Shown here in pieces: positions 29,006 through 37,668 of a DNA stretch of 64,000 nt (its first letter is position 1; each line of letters starts with the position of its first letter). This DNA is from an uncultured Clostridium sp. GTDB taxonomy: Bacteria > Bacillota > Clostridia > Lachnospirales > Lachnospiraceae. The stretch lies in assembly GCA_946498245.1 (NCBI GenBank), contig CAMMNN010000004.1:57324-121323 (forward strand). The letters run 5' to 3'. Position numbers and translations under genes: made by a program. The notes beneath the pieces are model-generated. The model was not told the DNA's origin and made no database searches. It saw only the letters and a list, made by a program, of their open reading frames with translations.

Positions 29006-30486
29006 TGAATATCAAAAAGGCGAAACAGGAAATTAAAGACACCATAGAGGCCTATTTGCTAAAGGATTCCTTTGGGGAATACGTTATACCGGCAGTAAGG
29101 CAGAGGCCGGTGCTGCTCATAGGGCCTCCGGGAGTGGGAAAGACCCAGATTATGGAGCAGATCTCCGGGGAGTGCGGTATCGGCCTGGTGGCGTACACCA
29201 TAACCCACCACACGCGTCAGAGCGCCATCGGCCTTCCCTTTATAGAAAAGCAGACGTTTGGCGGGAAGGAATATACGGTAACGGAATATACCATGAGTGA
29301 AATCGTGGCCTCTGTATATCATAAGATGGAAGAAACGGGCCTTTCGGAAGGAATCCTCTTTTTAGATGAGATTAACTGCGTTTCGGAGACACTGGCCCCT
29401 GCTATGCTGCAGCTTCTGCAGTGCAAATCCTTTGGAAACCACAAACTGCCTCAGGGTTGGATCATTGTTGCAGCGGGGAATCCGCCGGAATTTAATAAAT
29501 CGGTTCGGGAGTTTGATGTGGTGACTCTGGATCGAATCAAAAAGATTGACGTGGAACCTGATTTTGCCGTCTGGAAAGAGTATGCGGAAAAAGAAGGGGT
29601 CTATCCGGCGGTTCAGACGTATCTTAACATAAAACCGCAGTACCTTTGCCAGATAGAAAGGACAGTAGACGGGAAACGCTTCGCTACCCCCAGAGGCTGG
29701 GACGATCTGTCGGATTTACTGAAGGTTTACGAAAAATTGGGGAAAAAGGCGGATCGGGATGTGGTGTACCAGTATATTCAGCATCCTGCTATTGCCAAAG
29801 ATTTTGCCAATTATCTGGAGCTGTATGAGAAATACCGGAGAGAGTACAAGGTGGACGAGATTTTATCAGGAACTATCCGGGAAAGCGTTTGCCGTCAGGC
29901 GGCCAAAGCTCCTTTTGACGAAAAGCTCAGTTTAGTGGGCCTACTGCTGTCAAAACTTTCCGGCTGCTTTGCCTCTTGTCAGGAAAAATCCGGCGACCTG
30001 GAGCTGATGATGGAAAAACTCCGCAGGCACAAGGAACCTATTTCTGCTCTTCAGGAGATTTCCGGGGAATACGAGGAGAAAAAGAAGGAAGAGCTTTTAA
30101 CGGTCCGTCAGGAACAGCGGTACCGCAGGGTATCGGCGCTTTTAGAAGGATGCATCCAGGAACTCAGGGAAAGTCAAAAAACCGATGCAGAAGAAGTATG
30201 GCAGTGGCTGAGGCAATGGTTTGGAAAAGAAAGCGACGATTATGAGGCCATGAAAGAGAAGGGCGGGAGGATGCTGGAATGCGCCTTTGATTTTATGGAA
30301 GCCGCTTTTGGAACCGGCCAGGAAATGGTGATTTTTGTAACGGAATTAAATTCCAATTTTTACTGCATTGCGTTTCTGGAAGAATATGACTGCTCCCGAT
30401 ACTACGAATACAACAAAAACCTGCTTTTTGAGGACAGGGAACAGGATCTTTTAAAGAGACTGGAGAAAACGGAGTTTGGTGTATAG
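29005..30486 (+). CDS. MoxR-type AAA+ ATPase
   Basis: 493 residues. Walker A GPPGVGKT (40-47), Walker B ILFLDEINCV, sensor 1 in GWIIVAAGNPPEF, and the sensor 2 region after RFATPRGWDDL are intact. The C-terminal 200 residues are helical and specific to this subgroup. MoxR ATPases act as chaperone-like remodelling machines with VWA partners. It starts at the stop of the VWA gene, so the two are made together. No terminator was seen directly after it. Confidence 0.9.
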   Translation: MNIKKAKQEIKDTIEAYLLKDSFGEYVIPAVRQRPVLLIGPPGVGKTQIMEQISGECGIGLVAYTITHHTRQSAIGLPFIEKQTFGGKEYTVTEYTMSEIVASVYHKMEETGLSEGILFLDEINCVSETLAPAMLQLLQCKSFGNHKLPQGWIIVAAGNPPEFNKSVREFDVVTLDRIKKIDVEPDFAVWKEYAEKEGVYPAVQTYLNIKPQYLCQIERTVDGKRFATPRGWDDLSDLLKVYEKLGKKADRDVVYQYIQHPAIAKDFANYLELYEKYRREYKVDEILSGTIRESVCRQAAKAPFDEKLSLVGLLLSKLSGCFASCQEKSGDLELMMEKLRRHKEPISALQEISGEYEEKKKEELLTVRQEQRYRRVSALLEGCIQELRESQKTDAEEVWQWLRQWFGKESDDYEAMKEKGGRMLECAFDFMEAAFGTGQEMVIFVTELNSNFYCIAFLEEYDCSRYYEYNKNLLFEDREQDLLKRLEKTEFGV

Positions 30487-30541
30487 AAAGAGCGCCTTCT
30501 GCGCATATTACCTGTAGTATATCCAGAATGGAGGGAATGAA

Positions 30542-30748
30542 ATGGGTAATAAAGCATTGGATTATACGGCGCTGACAATCGGCATCATTGGAGCAGTCAA
30601 CTGGGGCCTTATCGGATTTTTTAATTTTAACCTGGTCGCCTTCCTGTTTGGAAGCATGACCTGGCTGTCCAGAATTATATATGCCCTGGTGGGGCTGTGC
30701 GGCCTCTATTTGATCAGCTTTTATGGCCGTTCATCTGCACAGGATTGA
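30542..30748 (+). CDS. DUF378 small membrane protein
   Basis: 68 residues with two hydrophobic helices (TIGIIGAVNWGLIGFF and IIYALVGLCGLYLISFY). The conserved GAVNWGLIGFFNFNLV stretch is the hallmark of DUF378, a widespread family of unknown role. It has a GAGGG ribosome site seven bases before ATG. A strong terminator follows nine bases after the stop, so it is expressed alone or as the end of the MoxR operon. Confidence 0.88.
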   Translation: MGNKALDYTALTIGIIGAVNWGLIGFFNFNLVAFLFGSMTWLSRIIYALVGLCGLYLISFYGRSSAQD

Positions 30749-30757
30749 TGTTATGGG

Positions 30758-30789
30758 AAGGGGATGCCGAAAAGAGGCGTCCCCTTTTT
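30758..30789 (+). terminator. Rho-independent terminator after DUF378 gene
   Basis: AAGGGGATGCC pairs with GGCGTCCCCTT (one G-T wobble) around GAAAAGA and runs into five T residues. Confidence 0.88.
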
Positions 30790-30825
30790 CGATCCGGATT
30801 GCCCTATGCAGGGGAAGTATTTCTC

Positions 30826-30854
30826 TGGCGTAAATTTCCTCGTTATGGTATGAT
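30826..30854 (+). promoter_or_regulatory. Candidate extended -10 promoter
   Basis: TATGAT at 30849-30854 is preceded by TGG (extended -10). The -35 position TGGCGT is weak. It lies 48 bases before the HAD gene start and just downstream of a terminator, which fits a new transcription unit. Confidence 0.45.
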
Positions 30855-30902
30855 AGCGTTAATGTGCAGGATAGGCAGAGATTTATGACAGCGGAGGACG
30901 CA

Positions 30903-31553
30903 ATGAAAAAGGATAAGATAAAAGCAGTAATTTTCGATATGGACGGAGTGCTCATTGACAGTGAGATGATATATCTGAAGGCCATGCTGGAATTTGCCCG
31001 AACATACAGGAAGGAATTGACAGAACAGGATCTTGTCGGCGTGGTGGGGCGATCCGCTAAAGACAGTTGGACGATTGTAGAACAGGCGGTGAACAATGGA
31101 ATGACCTGGGAAGAGCTGCGGGCAGAGTATCGGAGAACGACCAACGTTTATGAAACCACAGATTACCGCCGGATCTTTCGGCCAGAGGCCAGAAGGGTTT
31201 TAGAGATTTTAAAAGAAAGGGGATACGGTTTGGCTGTTGCATCTTCTACCAAACTTTCTCTGGTAAAACGAGTATTGGAAGAAAACGAGATTATCGGCTA
31301 TTTCGATACGGTTGTCAGCGGCAATATGTTCCAGCACAGCAAGCCGGATCCGGAGATCTACCATTTTACGGCAAGGGAGCTGGATGTTAAGGAAGAAGAG
31401 TGCTTTGTTTTGGAGGATTCTACTGTGGGAATCACCGCCGCCCACAGAGCGGGAATGACGGTGGCGGCCCTGATTGATCTCCGCTTTGGTTTTGATAGGT
31501 CCTTAGCGGACTATGAAGTGGGAACCATGGAAGAAATTTTGGAGTATTTGTAG
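30903..31553 (+). CDS. HAD phosphatase, beta-phosphoglucomutase-like
   Basis: 216 residues. HAD motif I is IFDMDGVLIDSE with nucleophile Asp and acid/base Asp two apart; motif II is ASSTKLS, motif III the Lys of HSKPDPEIY, and motif IV VLEDSTVGITAA. The small helical cap and the spacing place it with PGMB-like phosphatases acting on sugar phosphates or nucleotides. The ATG at 30903 has GGAGG five bases upstream; the longer frame from 30864 is unsupported. It leads a run of tightly packed genes down to the YjjG-like gene. Confidence 0.88.
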   Translation: MKKDKIKAVIFDMDGVLIDSEMIYLKAMLEFARTYRKELTEQDLVGVVGRSAKDSWTIVEQAVNNGMTWEELRAEYRRTTNVYETTDYRRIFRPEARRVLEILKERGYGLAVASSTKLSLVKRVLEENEIIGYFDTVVSGNMFQHSKPDPEIYHFTARELDVKEEECFVLEDSTVGITAAHRAGMTVAALIDLRFGFDRSLADYEVGTMEEILEYL

Positions 31554-31585
31554 ATACATAACCCGCCTGCGGGGAGGAGATTGCT

Positions 31586-32413
31586 GTGGAAAAAGTAGAG
31601 GAAAATCAGTTAAAACCGGAGGGGCCTGAACCAGAAGGGGAGCAGGAACGGGAAATCCTGGAAACGGCTATGGAAGCAGGCCATATTCTTTTGGAAAGCG
31701 GAGCGGAAATTTTCCGGGTAGAGGAAACTATCGATAGAATCTGCCGCCATTACGGAGTGGATTATGCCAATGCCTTTGTGTTAAGCAACGGGATTTTTAT
31801 GACGGCGGGCAATGTCAGGGAACAGTATTTTGCTAAGGTTCAGCATATTCCTGTAAGCGGAGCCCATCTGGATCGGGTGGCGGCGGTCAACCAGCTTTCC
31901 AGGGAGATTGAGGCGGGAAGGTGGACGGTAGAAGAGGCTCGTCAGGCTTTGGAGACGATAAAGAAAATGCCGGGAAAGACAAAAAGGGTACAGATCCTGG
32001 CTTCCGGAATCGGCAGCGGATGTTTCTGCTATCTGTTTGGAGGAAGTCTTGTGGACAGCGGGGCGGCTCTTCTGGCCGGAATTGCGCTGCATCTCTTTCT
32101 TTTGGCTTCCGGAAAAACGGGTCTTTCCAAAATAGTAAAAAACATTGCCGGAGGCGCCTTGGTTACGTTTCTGTGCATGGTCATGTACCGTTTCCGTTTT
32201 GGAGAACATTTAAACTATATGATAATCGGATCCATTATTCCGCTGGTGCCGGGGGTGCCCTTTACCAATGCTATTCGGGACATTGCCGATGGGGACTATA
32301 TCTCTGGATCTGTGCGGATGCTGGACGCGGTACTGGTCTTTTTCTGTATTGCCATGGGCGTAGGACTGGTTTTTACCGTCTATAACCGCATTGGAGGAGG
32401 TGTGGCGCTATGA
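31586..32413 (+). CDS. Threonine/serine exporter, N-terminal component (ThrE family)
   Basis: 275 residues. The cytosolic first third carries family motifs (AGHILLESGAEIFRVEETI; VSGAHLDRV); from about residue 130 on, five hydrophobic helices follow with the conserved IGSIIPLVPGVPFTNAIRDI. This is the DUF1212 half of ThrE-type exporters. The start GTG at 31586 has GGGGAGGAG seven bases before. The stop overlaps the ThrE_2 half by four bases, as expected for a two-gene exporter. Confidence 0.88.
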   Translation: MEKVEENQLKPEGPEPEGEQEREILETAMEAGHILLESGAEIFRVEETIDRICRHYGVDYANAFVLSNGIFMTAGNVREQYFAKVQHIPVSGAHLDRVAAVNQLSREIEAGRWTVEEARQALETIKKMPGKTKRVQILASGIGSGCFCYLFGGSLVDSGAALLAGIALHLFLLASGKTGLSKIVKNIAGGALVTFLCMVMYRFRFGEHLNYMIIGSIIPLVPGVPFTNAIRDIADGDYISGSVRMLDAVLVFFCIAMGVGLVFTVYNRIGGGVAL

Positions 32414-32895
32414 TGGGCCAGGTATTGGCGGCAGCAGTGGGAACCATTGCCTTTTCCGTGCTGTTTTCCGTTCCAAGGGCTTATTATCCCTACTGCGGCA
32501 TCATTGGAGGCGTAGGCTGGATTGTCTATAGCCTTCTGCTTCCTGGGGCATCATCGCCGGAAGCTACATTTTTTGCCACAGTAGCGGTAATTGTGCTGTC
32601 CCGCTTTTTCGCTGTTTGGGAACGGTGCCCGGTGACCCTGTTTCTGATACCGGGAATTTTTCCCTTAGTGCCGGGGGCAGGGGTTTACTGGACGGCTTAT
32701 TATATTGTCATGGACGATTTGGAGCTGGCGTCGGAGACGGGGTTTACAGCCTTAAAGGTGGCGGTTGCCATTGTTCTGGGAATTGTATTTATTTTTCAGC
32801 TTCCCCAGGGGATTTTTGCTTCCGTGGCGGCGCTTGTGCCAAACCGCTGGAGACGGGGACAGATAAAGGAACGCAGAGGAGGAAAGAAAATATGA
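32410..32895 (+). CDS. Threonine/serine exporter, C-terminal component (ThrE_2, DUF3815)
   Basis: 161 residues, about five membrane helices. The segment TLFLIPGIFPLVPGAGVYWT mirrors the IPLVPG motif of the partner gene, and the start FSVLFSVPRAYYPYCGIIGG fits DUF3815. In some bacteria the two halves are fused; here they overlap by four bases. The stop overlaps the start of dihydroorotase by four bases, linking exporter and pyrimidine gene in one translation chain. Confidence 0.87.
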   Translation: MMGQVLAAAVGTIAFSVLFSVPRAYYPYCGIIGGVGWIVYSLLLPGASSPEATFFATVAVIVLSRFFAVWERCPVTLFLIPGIFPLVPGAGVYWTAYYIVMDDLELASETGFTALKVAVAIVLGIVFIFQLPQGIFASVAALVPNRWRRGQIKERRGGKKI

Positions 32896-34202
32896 TATGG
32901 ATTAAAGGAGGGCGGATTCTGGATCCGTCCAGAGGAATTGACAGGCCGGGAGACGTAATACTGGAAGGCGGAGAGATTCGACAGGTGGCTTTTTCTGAGG
33001 AAGAGAGAGAAGAGCTTCGGAAAAAGATGGAAAAAGAGGGCGAAACGGTAAAGGTTCTGGACGCTTCCGGAAAAGTCGTGGCTCCGGGACTGGCGGACGT
33101 CCATGTCCATTTCCGGGATCCGGGTTTTACTTATAAAGAAGACATTGAAAGCGGGGCTGCTGCGGCGGCAAGAGGCGGCTTTACTACCGTTGTCCTTATG
33201 GCTAATACAAAGCCGCTGGCAGACAATGTGGACACTCTGAAATATGTGCTGGAAAAGGGCAGGAAAACGGGAATCCGTGTGCACAGTGCGGCGGCAGTGT
33301 CAAAAGGCTTCCAGGGAGAAGAACTGACGGACATGGAAGCTTTGAAGGCGGCGGGAGCCGCAGGGTTTACGGACGACGGAATCCCTTTAAAAAGCGGGAA
33401 ATTTGTAAGAAAGGCCATGGAGGAAGCCGCGCGGCTGGGAATGCCTTTAAGCTTTCATGAAGAGGATCCTCAATATATCGCCCAGAATGGGATCAACCAC
33501 GGTATAGTTTCAGAGAAGCTGGGAATTTACGGCTCTCCGGCTTTGGCGGAAGATTCTATGGTAGCCAGGGACTGTATGATTGCCCTGGATACCGGGGCGG
33601 TTATCGAAATACAGCATATCAGCTCTGCAAATTCCGTGGCCATGGTTCGTCTGGCAAAGTCACTGGGAGCGAAAGTATGGGCGGAGGTTACGCCCCACCA
33701 TTTTACCTTAACAGAAGAAGCTGTGCTTCAGCACGGAACCCTGGCAAAAATGAATCCTCCTCTGAGAACGGAAAAGGACAGGACAGCCCTCATTGAAGGG
33801 TTAAAGGACGGAACCATTGACATAATCGCCACAGACCATGCGCCTCACAGCAAAGAGGAAAAGGCAAGGCCTTTGACAGAGGCCCCCAGCGGCATTACGG
33901 GGCTGGAAACTTCTCTGGCCCTTGGAATTACTCATCTGGTAAAGACAGGCCATTTGACGCTTTTGGAGCTTATGGAGAAAATGAGCCTGAATCCGGGGCG
34001 GCTGTACGGTCTGGACTGCGGCCATCTGGAAGAAGGCCACCCTGGGGATCTTGTGATTTTTGATGAAAACAGAGAATGGGAGGTAAAGGAGGAAGAATTT
34101 GCCTCAAAAGCCTCTAACAGCCCTTTTATTGGCTGCCGGCTGACAGGAAAGGTAGTATGGACCATTTGCAGAGGAGAAGTAATTTATGAGAACTTATCGT
34201 GA
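32892..34202 (+). CDS. pyrC: Dihydroorotase, class I
   Basis: 436-residue amidohydrolase that interconverts carbamoyl-aspartate and dihydroorotate in pyrimidine synthesis. Zinc ligands are in HVHFRDPG (His71, His73); EIQHIS, VTPHHF and IATDHAPHS supply the further ligands and the catalytic Asp. The ATG at 32892 overlaps the ThrE_2 stop; a frame reaching back to 32616 lies inside that gene. Other pyr genes are not nearby. The 3' end overlaps the YjjG-like gene by 17 bases. Confidence 0.95.
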   Translation: MIWIKGGRILDPSRGIDRPGDVILEGGEIRQVAFSEEEREELRKKMEKEGETVKVLDASGKVVAPGLADVHVHFRDPGFTYKEDIESGAAAAARGGFTTVVLMANTKPLADNVDTLKYVLEKGRKTGIRVHSAAAVSKGFQGEELTDMEALKAAGAAGFTDDGIPLKSGKFVRKAMEEAARLGMPLSFHEEDPQYIAQNGINHGIVSEKLGIYGSPALAEDSMVARDCMIALDTGAVIEIQHISSANSVAMVRLAKSLGAKVWAEVTPHHFTLTEEAVLQHGTLAKMNPPLRTEKDRTALIEGLKDGTIDIIATDHAPHSKEEKARPLTEAPSGITGLETSLALGITHLVKTGHLTLLELMEKMSLNPGRLYGLDCGHLEEGHPGDLVIFDENREWEVKEEEFASKASNSPFIGCRLTGKVVWTICRGEVIYENLS

Positions 34203-34884
34203 CATTTTAATGGACGTGGACGGCACGCTTCTGGACTTTGGCGCTTCGGAAAGGGAAGGGATTTCCAAAGTGCTGGCCCATTATGGCTTTGAGGCCAATG
34301 AAGAGCGCATCGGGCTTTACCACAGAATTAACGGGGCGGCCTGGGCCGCTTTTGAACGGGGCGAGGTTACCAAAGAGAAACTGGTAAATCAGCGCTTTGA
34401 GGTGTTTTTTGGAGAACTGGGAAAGAAAGTGGACGGAAGAGAAGCGGAAACGCTGTACCGCAGCCATCTGGATCAGTCCGCCATTCTCATTCCCGGCTCA
34501 GTGGAGATCTGCCGGTATTTAAAGGAACAGGGATTTTGGCTTTACGTGGTCACAAACGGGACTTCCACAACTCAGTATAAGCGGCTGTCCCTTTCCGGCC
34601 TGGATGCTTTTATGGATGGGATTTTTGTATCAGAGGACGCAGGCAGCCAAAAGCCTCAGAAGGAGTATTTTGACTATTGCTTCCAAAGGATTCCCCAGGC
34701 GGATCCCTCTAAAATGCTTTTGGTGGGAGATTCCCTGACCTCTGATATAAAAGGCGGCATCACCGCCGGCTGCCGGACCTGCTGGTATAATCCAGGGCAT
34801 CTTCCGGAAAAAGATGGGATTAAACCGGACTACCAAATCGAAAAACTGGAAGAATTGAAACAAATAGTGGCAAAAACTTCCTGA
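34186..34884 (+). CDS. yjjG: YjjG-family HAD nucleotidase
   Basis: 232 residues. Motif I is LMDVDGTLLDFG, motif II VVTNGTST, motif III Lys in GSQKPQKEY, motif IV LLVGDSLTSDIKGG. The stretches AAWAAFERGEVTKEKLV and FEVFFGELG are typical of the YjjG family, which dephosphorylates non-canonical pyrimidine nucleotides. Its start lies 17 bases inside pyrC, so it is translationally coupled to pyrimidine synthesis, which fits the role. The function is assigned by family resemblance. Confidence 0.87.
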   Translation: MRTYRDILMDVDGTLLDFGASEREGISKVLAHYGFEANEERIGLYHRINGAAWAAFERGEVTKEKLVNQRFEVFFGELGKKVDGREAETLYRSHLDQSAILIPGSVEICRYLKEQGFWLYVVTNGTSTTQYKRLSLSGLDAFMDGIFVSEDAGSQKPQKEYFDYCFQRIPQADPSKMLLVGDSLTSDIKGGITAGCRTCWYNPGHLPEKDGIKPDYQIEKLEELKQIVAKTS

Positions 34885-34900
34885 ATTTCTTAACTTTCTC

Positions 34901-34930
34901 TTGCCAACTGTCACTTTACTGTGCTACTAT
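34901..34930 (+). promoter_or_regulatory. Promoter of the amino-acid importer operon
   Basis: TTGCCA at 34901-34906 and TACTAT at 34925-34930, spacer 18, with TGC directly before the -10 (extended). The solute-binding gene begins 40 bases later. Confidence 0.65.
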
Positions 34931-34970
34931 AGCATCACGTAAAAGAATACGGTTTGAGGAGGATTTTATT

Positions 34971-35891
34971 ATGAAAAAGAAATTAACCAGCGTATTGATG
35001 GCAGCGGCTTTATCTGCAGTTCTGGCCGCCTGCTCTTCAGGAGGAGAAGAAACCACAACGGCTGACACTGCTGCAGAAACCACAGCGGCGACGGAGGCGG
35101 AAACAGAGGCAGCAGGGGAAGAAACACAGGCTACGGAGGAGGAAGCTTCCGGGGAAGAAGCAGAAGCGGCCGGGGAAGGCGCAAAAGCAGAGGGCGATAC
35201 CTTTATCGTCGGTTTTGATCAGGATCTGCCGCCTATGGGATTTTTGGGGGACGACGGCGAATACATAGGCTTTGACCTGGAGCTGGCCCAGGAAGTGGCC
35301 AACCGCCTGGGACTCATTTACCAGCCGCAGCCCATTGCCTGGGACGCTAAGGACATGGAACTGGAAACGGGAAATATTGACTGCATCTGGAACGGCTTTA
35401 CCATGAACGGCAGGGAGGAGAACTATACCTGGTCCGAACCCTATATGGACAACAGCCAGGTCATTGTAGTGGACCCGGATTCCGGCATAACCTCTCTGGC
35501 GGATTTAGCCGGAAAGGTAGTGGAAGCGCAGGTGGATTCTTCCGCTCAGGCAGCATTAGAGGACGATCCGGAACTATCGGCAACCTTCGCTCAGATGGTA
35601 ACGACCCCGGATTATAATACGGCCTTTATGGATTTGGAGCAGGGAGCCGTAGACGCCATTGCCATGGACTCCGTTATGGCCTCCTATCAGATCCAGCAGA
35701 GAAATCTGGATTTTGTGATTTTAGATGAGACGCTGGCTTCAGAAGTTTACGGAGTCGGCTTTAAGAAGGGAAATACGGGACTTCGGGATCAGGTTCAGGC
35801 TGTGTTAGAGGAAATGGCAGCCGACGGAACTATGAAAGAAATTTCAGAAAAATGGTTCGGTCAGGACGTAACCACCATTGGAAAGAATTAA
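34971..35891 (+). CDS. Amino-acid ABC transporter binding lipoprotein, family 3
   Basis: 306 residues. The signal ends in the lipobox LAAC with Cys21. A linker of about 45 Thr/Glu/Ala residues (repeats of ETTAA, EEASGEEAE) holds the domain away from the membrane. The SBP_bac_3 core follows (FIVGFDQDLPPMGFLGDDGE; IGFDLELAQEVANRLG; WNGFTMNGREENYTWSEPY), typical for polar amino acids. Permease and ATPase genes follow. The substrate is not decidable between cystine, glutamine and similar. AGGAGG lies before the ATG. Confidence 0.92.
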   Translation: MKKKLTSVLMAAALSAVLAACSSGGEETTTADTAAETTAATEAETEAAGEETQATEEEASGEEAEAAGEGAKAEGDTFIVGFDQDLPPMGFLGDDGEYIGFDLELAQEVANRLGLIYQPQPIAWDAKDMELETGNIDCIWNGFTMNGREENYTWSEPYMDNSQVIVVDPDSGITSLADLAGKVVEAQVDSSAQAALEDDPELSATFAQMVTTPDYNTAFMDLEQGAVDAIAMDSVMASYQIQQRNLDFVILDETLASEVYGVGFKKGNTGLRDQVQAVLEEMAADGTMKEISEKWFGQDVTTIGKN

Positions 35892-35897
35892 AAGGGC

Positions 35898-35915
35898 GGC
35901 GCTGTAAAAAGCGCC
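35898..35915 (+). other. Hairpin between binding-protein and permease genes
   Basis: GGCGCT / AGCGCC with a six-base loop, no T run. It probably stabilises the binding-protein mRNA or dampens downstream expression. Confidence 0.5.
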
Positions 35916-35940
35916 CCTAAATGATGTACAGGAGGACGCC

Positions 35941-36585
35941 ATGAGCATCAGCCAGATTCAGCAGCTAATTGGAGGAATGGGAGTCAGCATTCAGATTTTT
36001 ACGGTGACGCTGGTTTTCTCCCTGCCTTTGGGCCTTATTGTTTCTTTCGGGAGAATGGCAAAAAATCCCATTATATGCAATGGGGCAAAGGCGTACATAT
36101 CAATCATGCGAGGGACCCCGCTGATGCTTCAGCTTATGGTGGTCTATTTCGGGCCTTACTATCTTTTCGGGATAAAAATAGGCAACTCATACCGGCTCTG
36201 GGCCGTGTTTATCGGTTTTGTTATTAATTACGCCGCGTATTTTGCAGAAATATACCGAAGCGGCATTCAGTCCATGCCTGCAGGCCAGTATGAGGCAGCC
36301 TATATTTTGGGCTATAGCCGTACACAGACCTTTTTTAAAATCATACTCCCCCAGGTAATCAAGCGGATCCTTCCGGCTATGACCAACGAGATTATTACAT
36401 TAGTAAAAGATACCTCCCTGGCCTTTACTCTCAGTGTAATGGAAATGTTTACCGTTGCAAAGGCCCTGGCGGCGAAGGGGACCATGATGCCCTTTATCGC
36501 AGCGGGAATTTTTTACTACGTTTTTAACCTGTTGGTGGCAGTAGTTATGGAGCGCATAGAGAAAAAACTGGATTATTATCGATAG
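35941..36585 (+). CDS. Amino-acid ABC transporter permease (HisM/GlnP type)
   Basis: 214 residues with five membrane helices. The family start GGMGVSIQIFTVTLVFSLPL, the segment SIMRGTPLMLQLMVVYFGPY, and the EAA loop EAAYILGYSRTQTFFKIILP are all present. AGGAGGACGCC precedes the ATG. It works with the binding protein upstream and the ATPase downstream; a single permease gene implies a homodimer. Confidence 0.93.
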   Translation: MSISQIQQLIGGMGVSIQIFTVTLVFSLPLGLIVSFGRMAKNPIICNGAKAYISIMRGTPLMLQLMVVYFGPYYLFGIKIGNSYRLWAVFIGFVINYAAYFAEIYRSGIQSMPAGQYEAAYILGYSRTQTFFKIILPQVIKRILPAMTNEIITLVKDTSLAFTLSVMEMFTVAKALAAKGTMMPFIAAGIFYYVFNLLVAVVMERIEKKLDYYR

Positions 36586-36607
36586 GATTTTATGTTGAGG
36601 AGAAGCT

Positions 36608-37372
36608 ATGAGTATACTGGAAATCAGGCATATTGAAAAGGCCTTTGGAGAACTTCAGGTTTTAAAAGACATTTCCCTTTCCGTAACGGACGGGGAGATC
36701 TTATCTATCATCGGTCCATCTGGCTCCGGAAAATCCACCCTGCTGCGGTGCGCCACCATGCTGGAAACCATGGATCAGGGGGAAATTTGCTACCAGGGGA
36801 AAAAGGCGGTCTGGACCGACGGCGGAAAGCTCTGTTGGGCCCCCAAAAAGGAACTGAAAGAGATCCGGAGCCTGTACGGTCTGGTATTTCAGAATTTTAA
36901 CCTGTTTCCCCATTACTCGGTAATGAAAAACATTACAGACGCCCCTATTCACGTGCAGAAAAGGAACCGGGACGAGGTGATGTCAGAGGCGCGGGAGCTT
37001 TTAAAAAAGATGGGGCTGGAAGATAAAGCGGACGCTTACCCCTGCCAGCTTTCCGGAGGCCAATGCCAGCGGGTGGCCATTGCCCGGGCCTTGGCTCTCA
37101 ATCCTCAGATTCTCTTTTTTGACGAACCCACATCGGCCCTGGATCCGGAGCTGACGGGGGAAGTGCTGAAGGTTATCCGCTCTTTGGCGGACTTAAACAT
37201 CGCCATGGTAATAGTCACCCACGAGATGGCGTTTGCCAGAGACATATCCGACAGGGTGATCTTTATGGCGGACGGCGTAATCGTAGAGGAAGGGACGCCG
37301 GAGGAGGTCTTCGCTTCAGGAAACGAGAGGACCCAGAGCTTTTTGGGAAGATACGGAAATATATTAAAGTAG
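36608..37372 (+). CDS. Amino-acid ABC transporter ATPase (GlnQ type)
   Basis: 254 residues. Walker A GPSGSGKS (about 37-44), Q-loop [11 protein letters not shown], signature LSGGQCQR, Walker [15 protein letters not shown], and the switch His in [18 protein letters not shown] precedes the ATG, 23 bases after the permease. It ends the operon; a terminator follows 12 bases after the stop. Confidence 0.95.
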   Translation: MSILEIRHIEKAFGELQVLKDISLSVTDGEILSIIGPSGSGKSTLLRCATMLETMDQGEICYQGKKAVWTDGGKLCWAPKKELKEIRSLYGLVFQNFNLFPHYSVMKNITDAPIHVQKRNRDEVMSEARELLKKMGLEDKADAYPCQLSGGQCQRVAIARALALNPQILFFDEPTSALDPELTGEVLKVIRSLADLNIAMVIVTHEMAFARDISDRVIFMADGVIVEEGTPEEVFASGNERTQSFLGRYGNILK

Positions 37373-37383
37373 ATGCTGATAGG

Positions 37384-37412
37384 AACGCCTTGGCAATTGC
37401 CGGGGCGTTTTT
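37384..37412 (+). terminator. Terminator of the amino-acid importer operon
   Basis: AACGCC / GGCGTT with the inner palindrome GGCAATTGCC and a run of five T residues. Confidence 0.85.
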
Positions 37413-37469
37413 CTATACTAGCAAAGACCTTGTCACGCTAATGCATGAAAGCTTTTGCTAGTATAGAAA
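37410..37469. repeat. 16-base perfect inverted repeat, possible dispersed palindrome
   Basis: TTTCTATACTAGCAAA at 37410-37425 and its exact reverse complement at 37454-37469, with a 28-base loop. It begins inside the terminator T run, and three more GC-rich hairpins follow. No gene, promoter or transposase goes with it. It could be a palindromic repeat element or MITE end. Confidence 0.7.
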
Positions 37470-37505
37470 CACTCCGTGGGAGGCGCACGCCGCGCAAGGT
37501 AATAT

Positions 37506-37559
37506 GGCTGCTGACGCAGCCGCGCTCTGGCGCGAGTGTGCGGCAAGCGCACACTTTTT
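37506..37559 (+). terminator. Hairpin cluster ending in a strong terminator
   Basis: GGCTGC/GCAGCC (37506-37521), GCGC/GCGC (37522-37533) and AGTGTGCG/CGCACACT (37535-37555) follow each other; the last one runs into TTTTT. Upstream transcription is already ended at 37384, so this looks like part of a repeated block. The words GCAGCCGC and GGCGCGAG recur at 4627-4650. Confidence 0.7.
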
Positions 37560-37668
37560 ATGGAATGGCTGGGCTGAATATTCTTTAGAAAATCTTTTGT
37601 TTTTCCTGCGGCCTCTCTTTAGATTGCCATAGTATACTGGCTTTCACAGAGGGAAAGGAGGAATTTGT

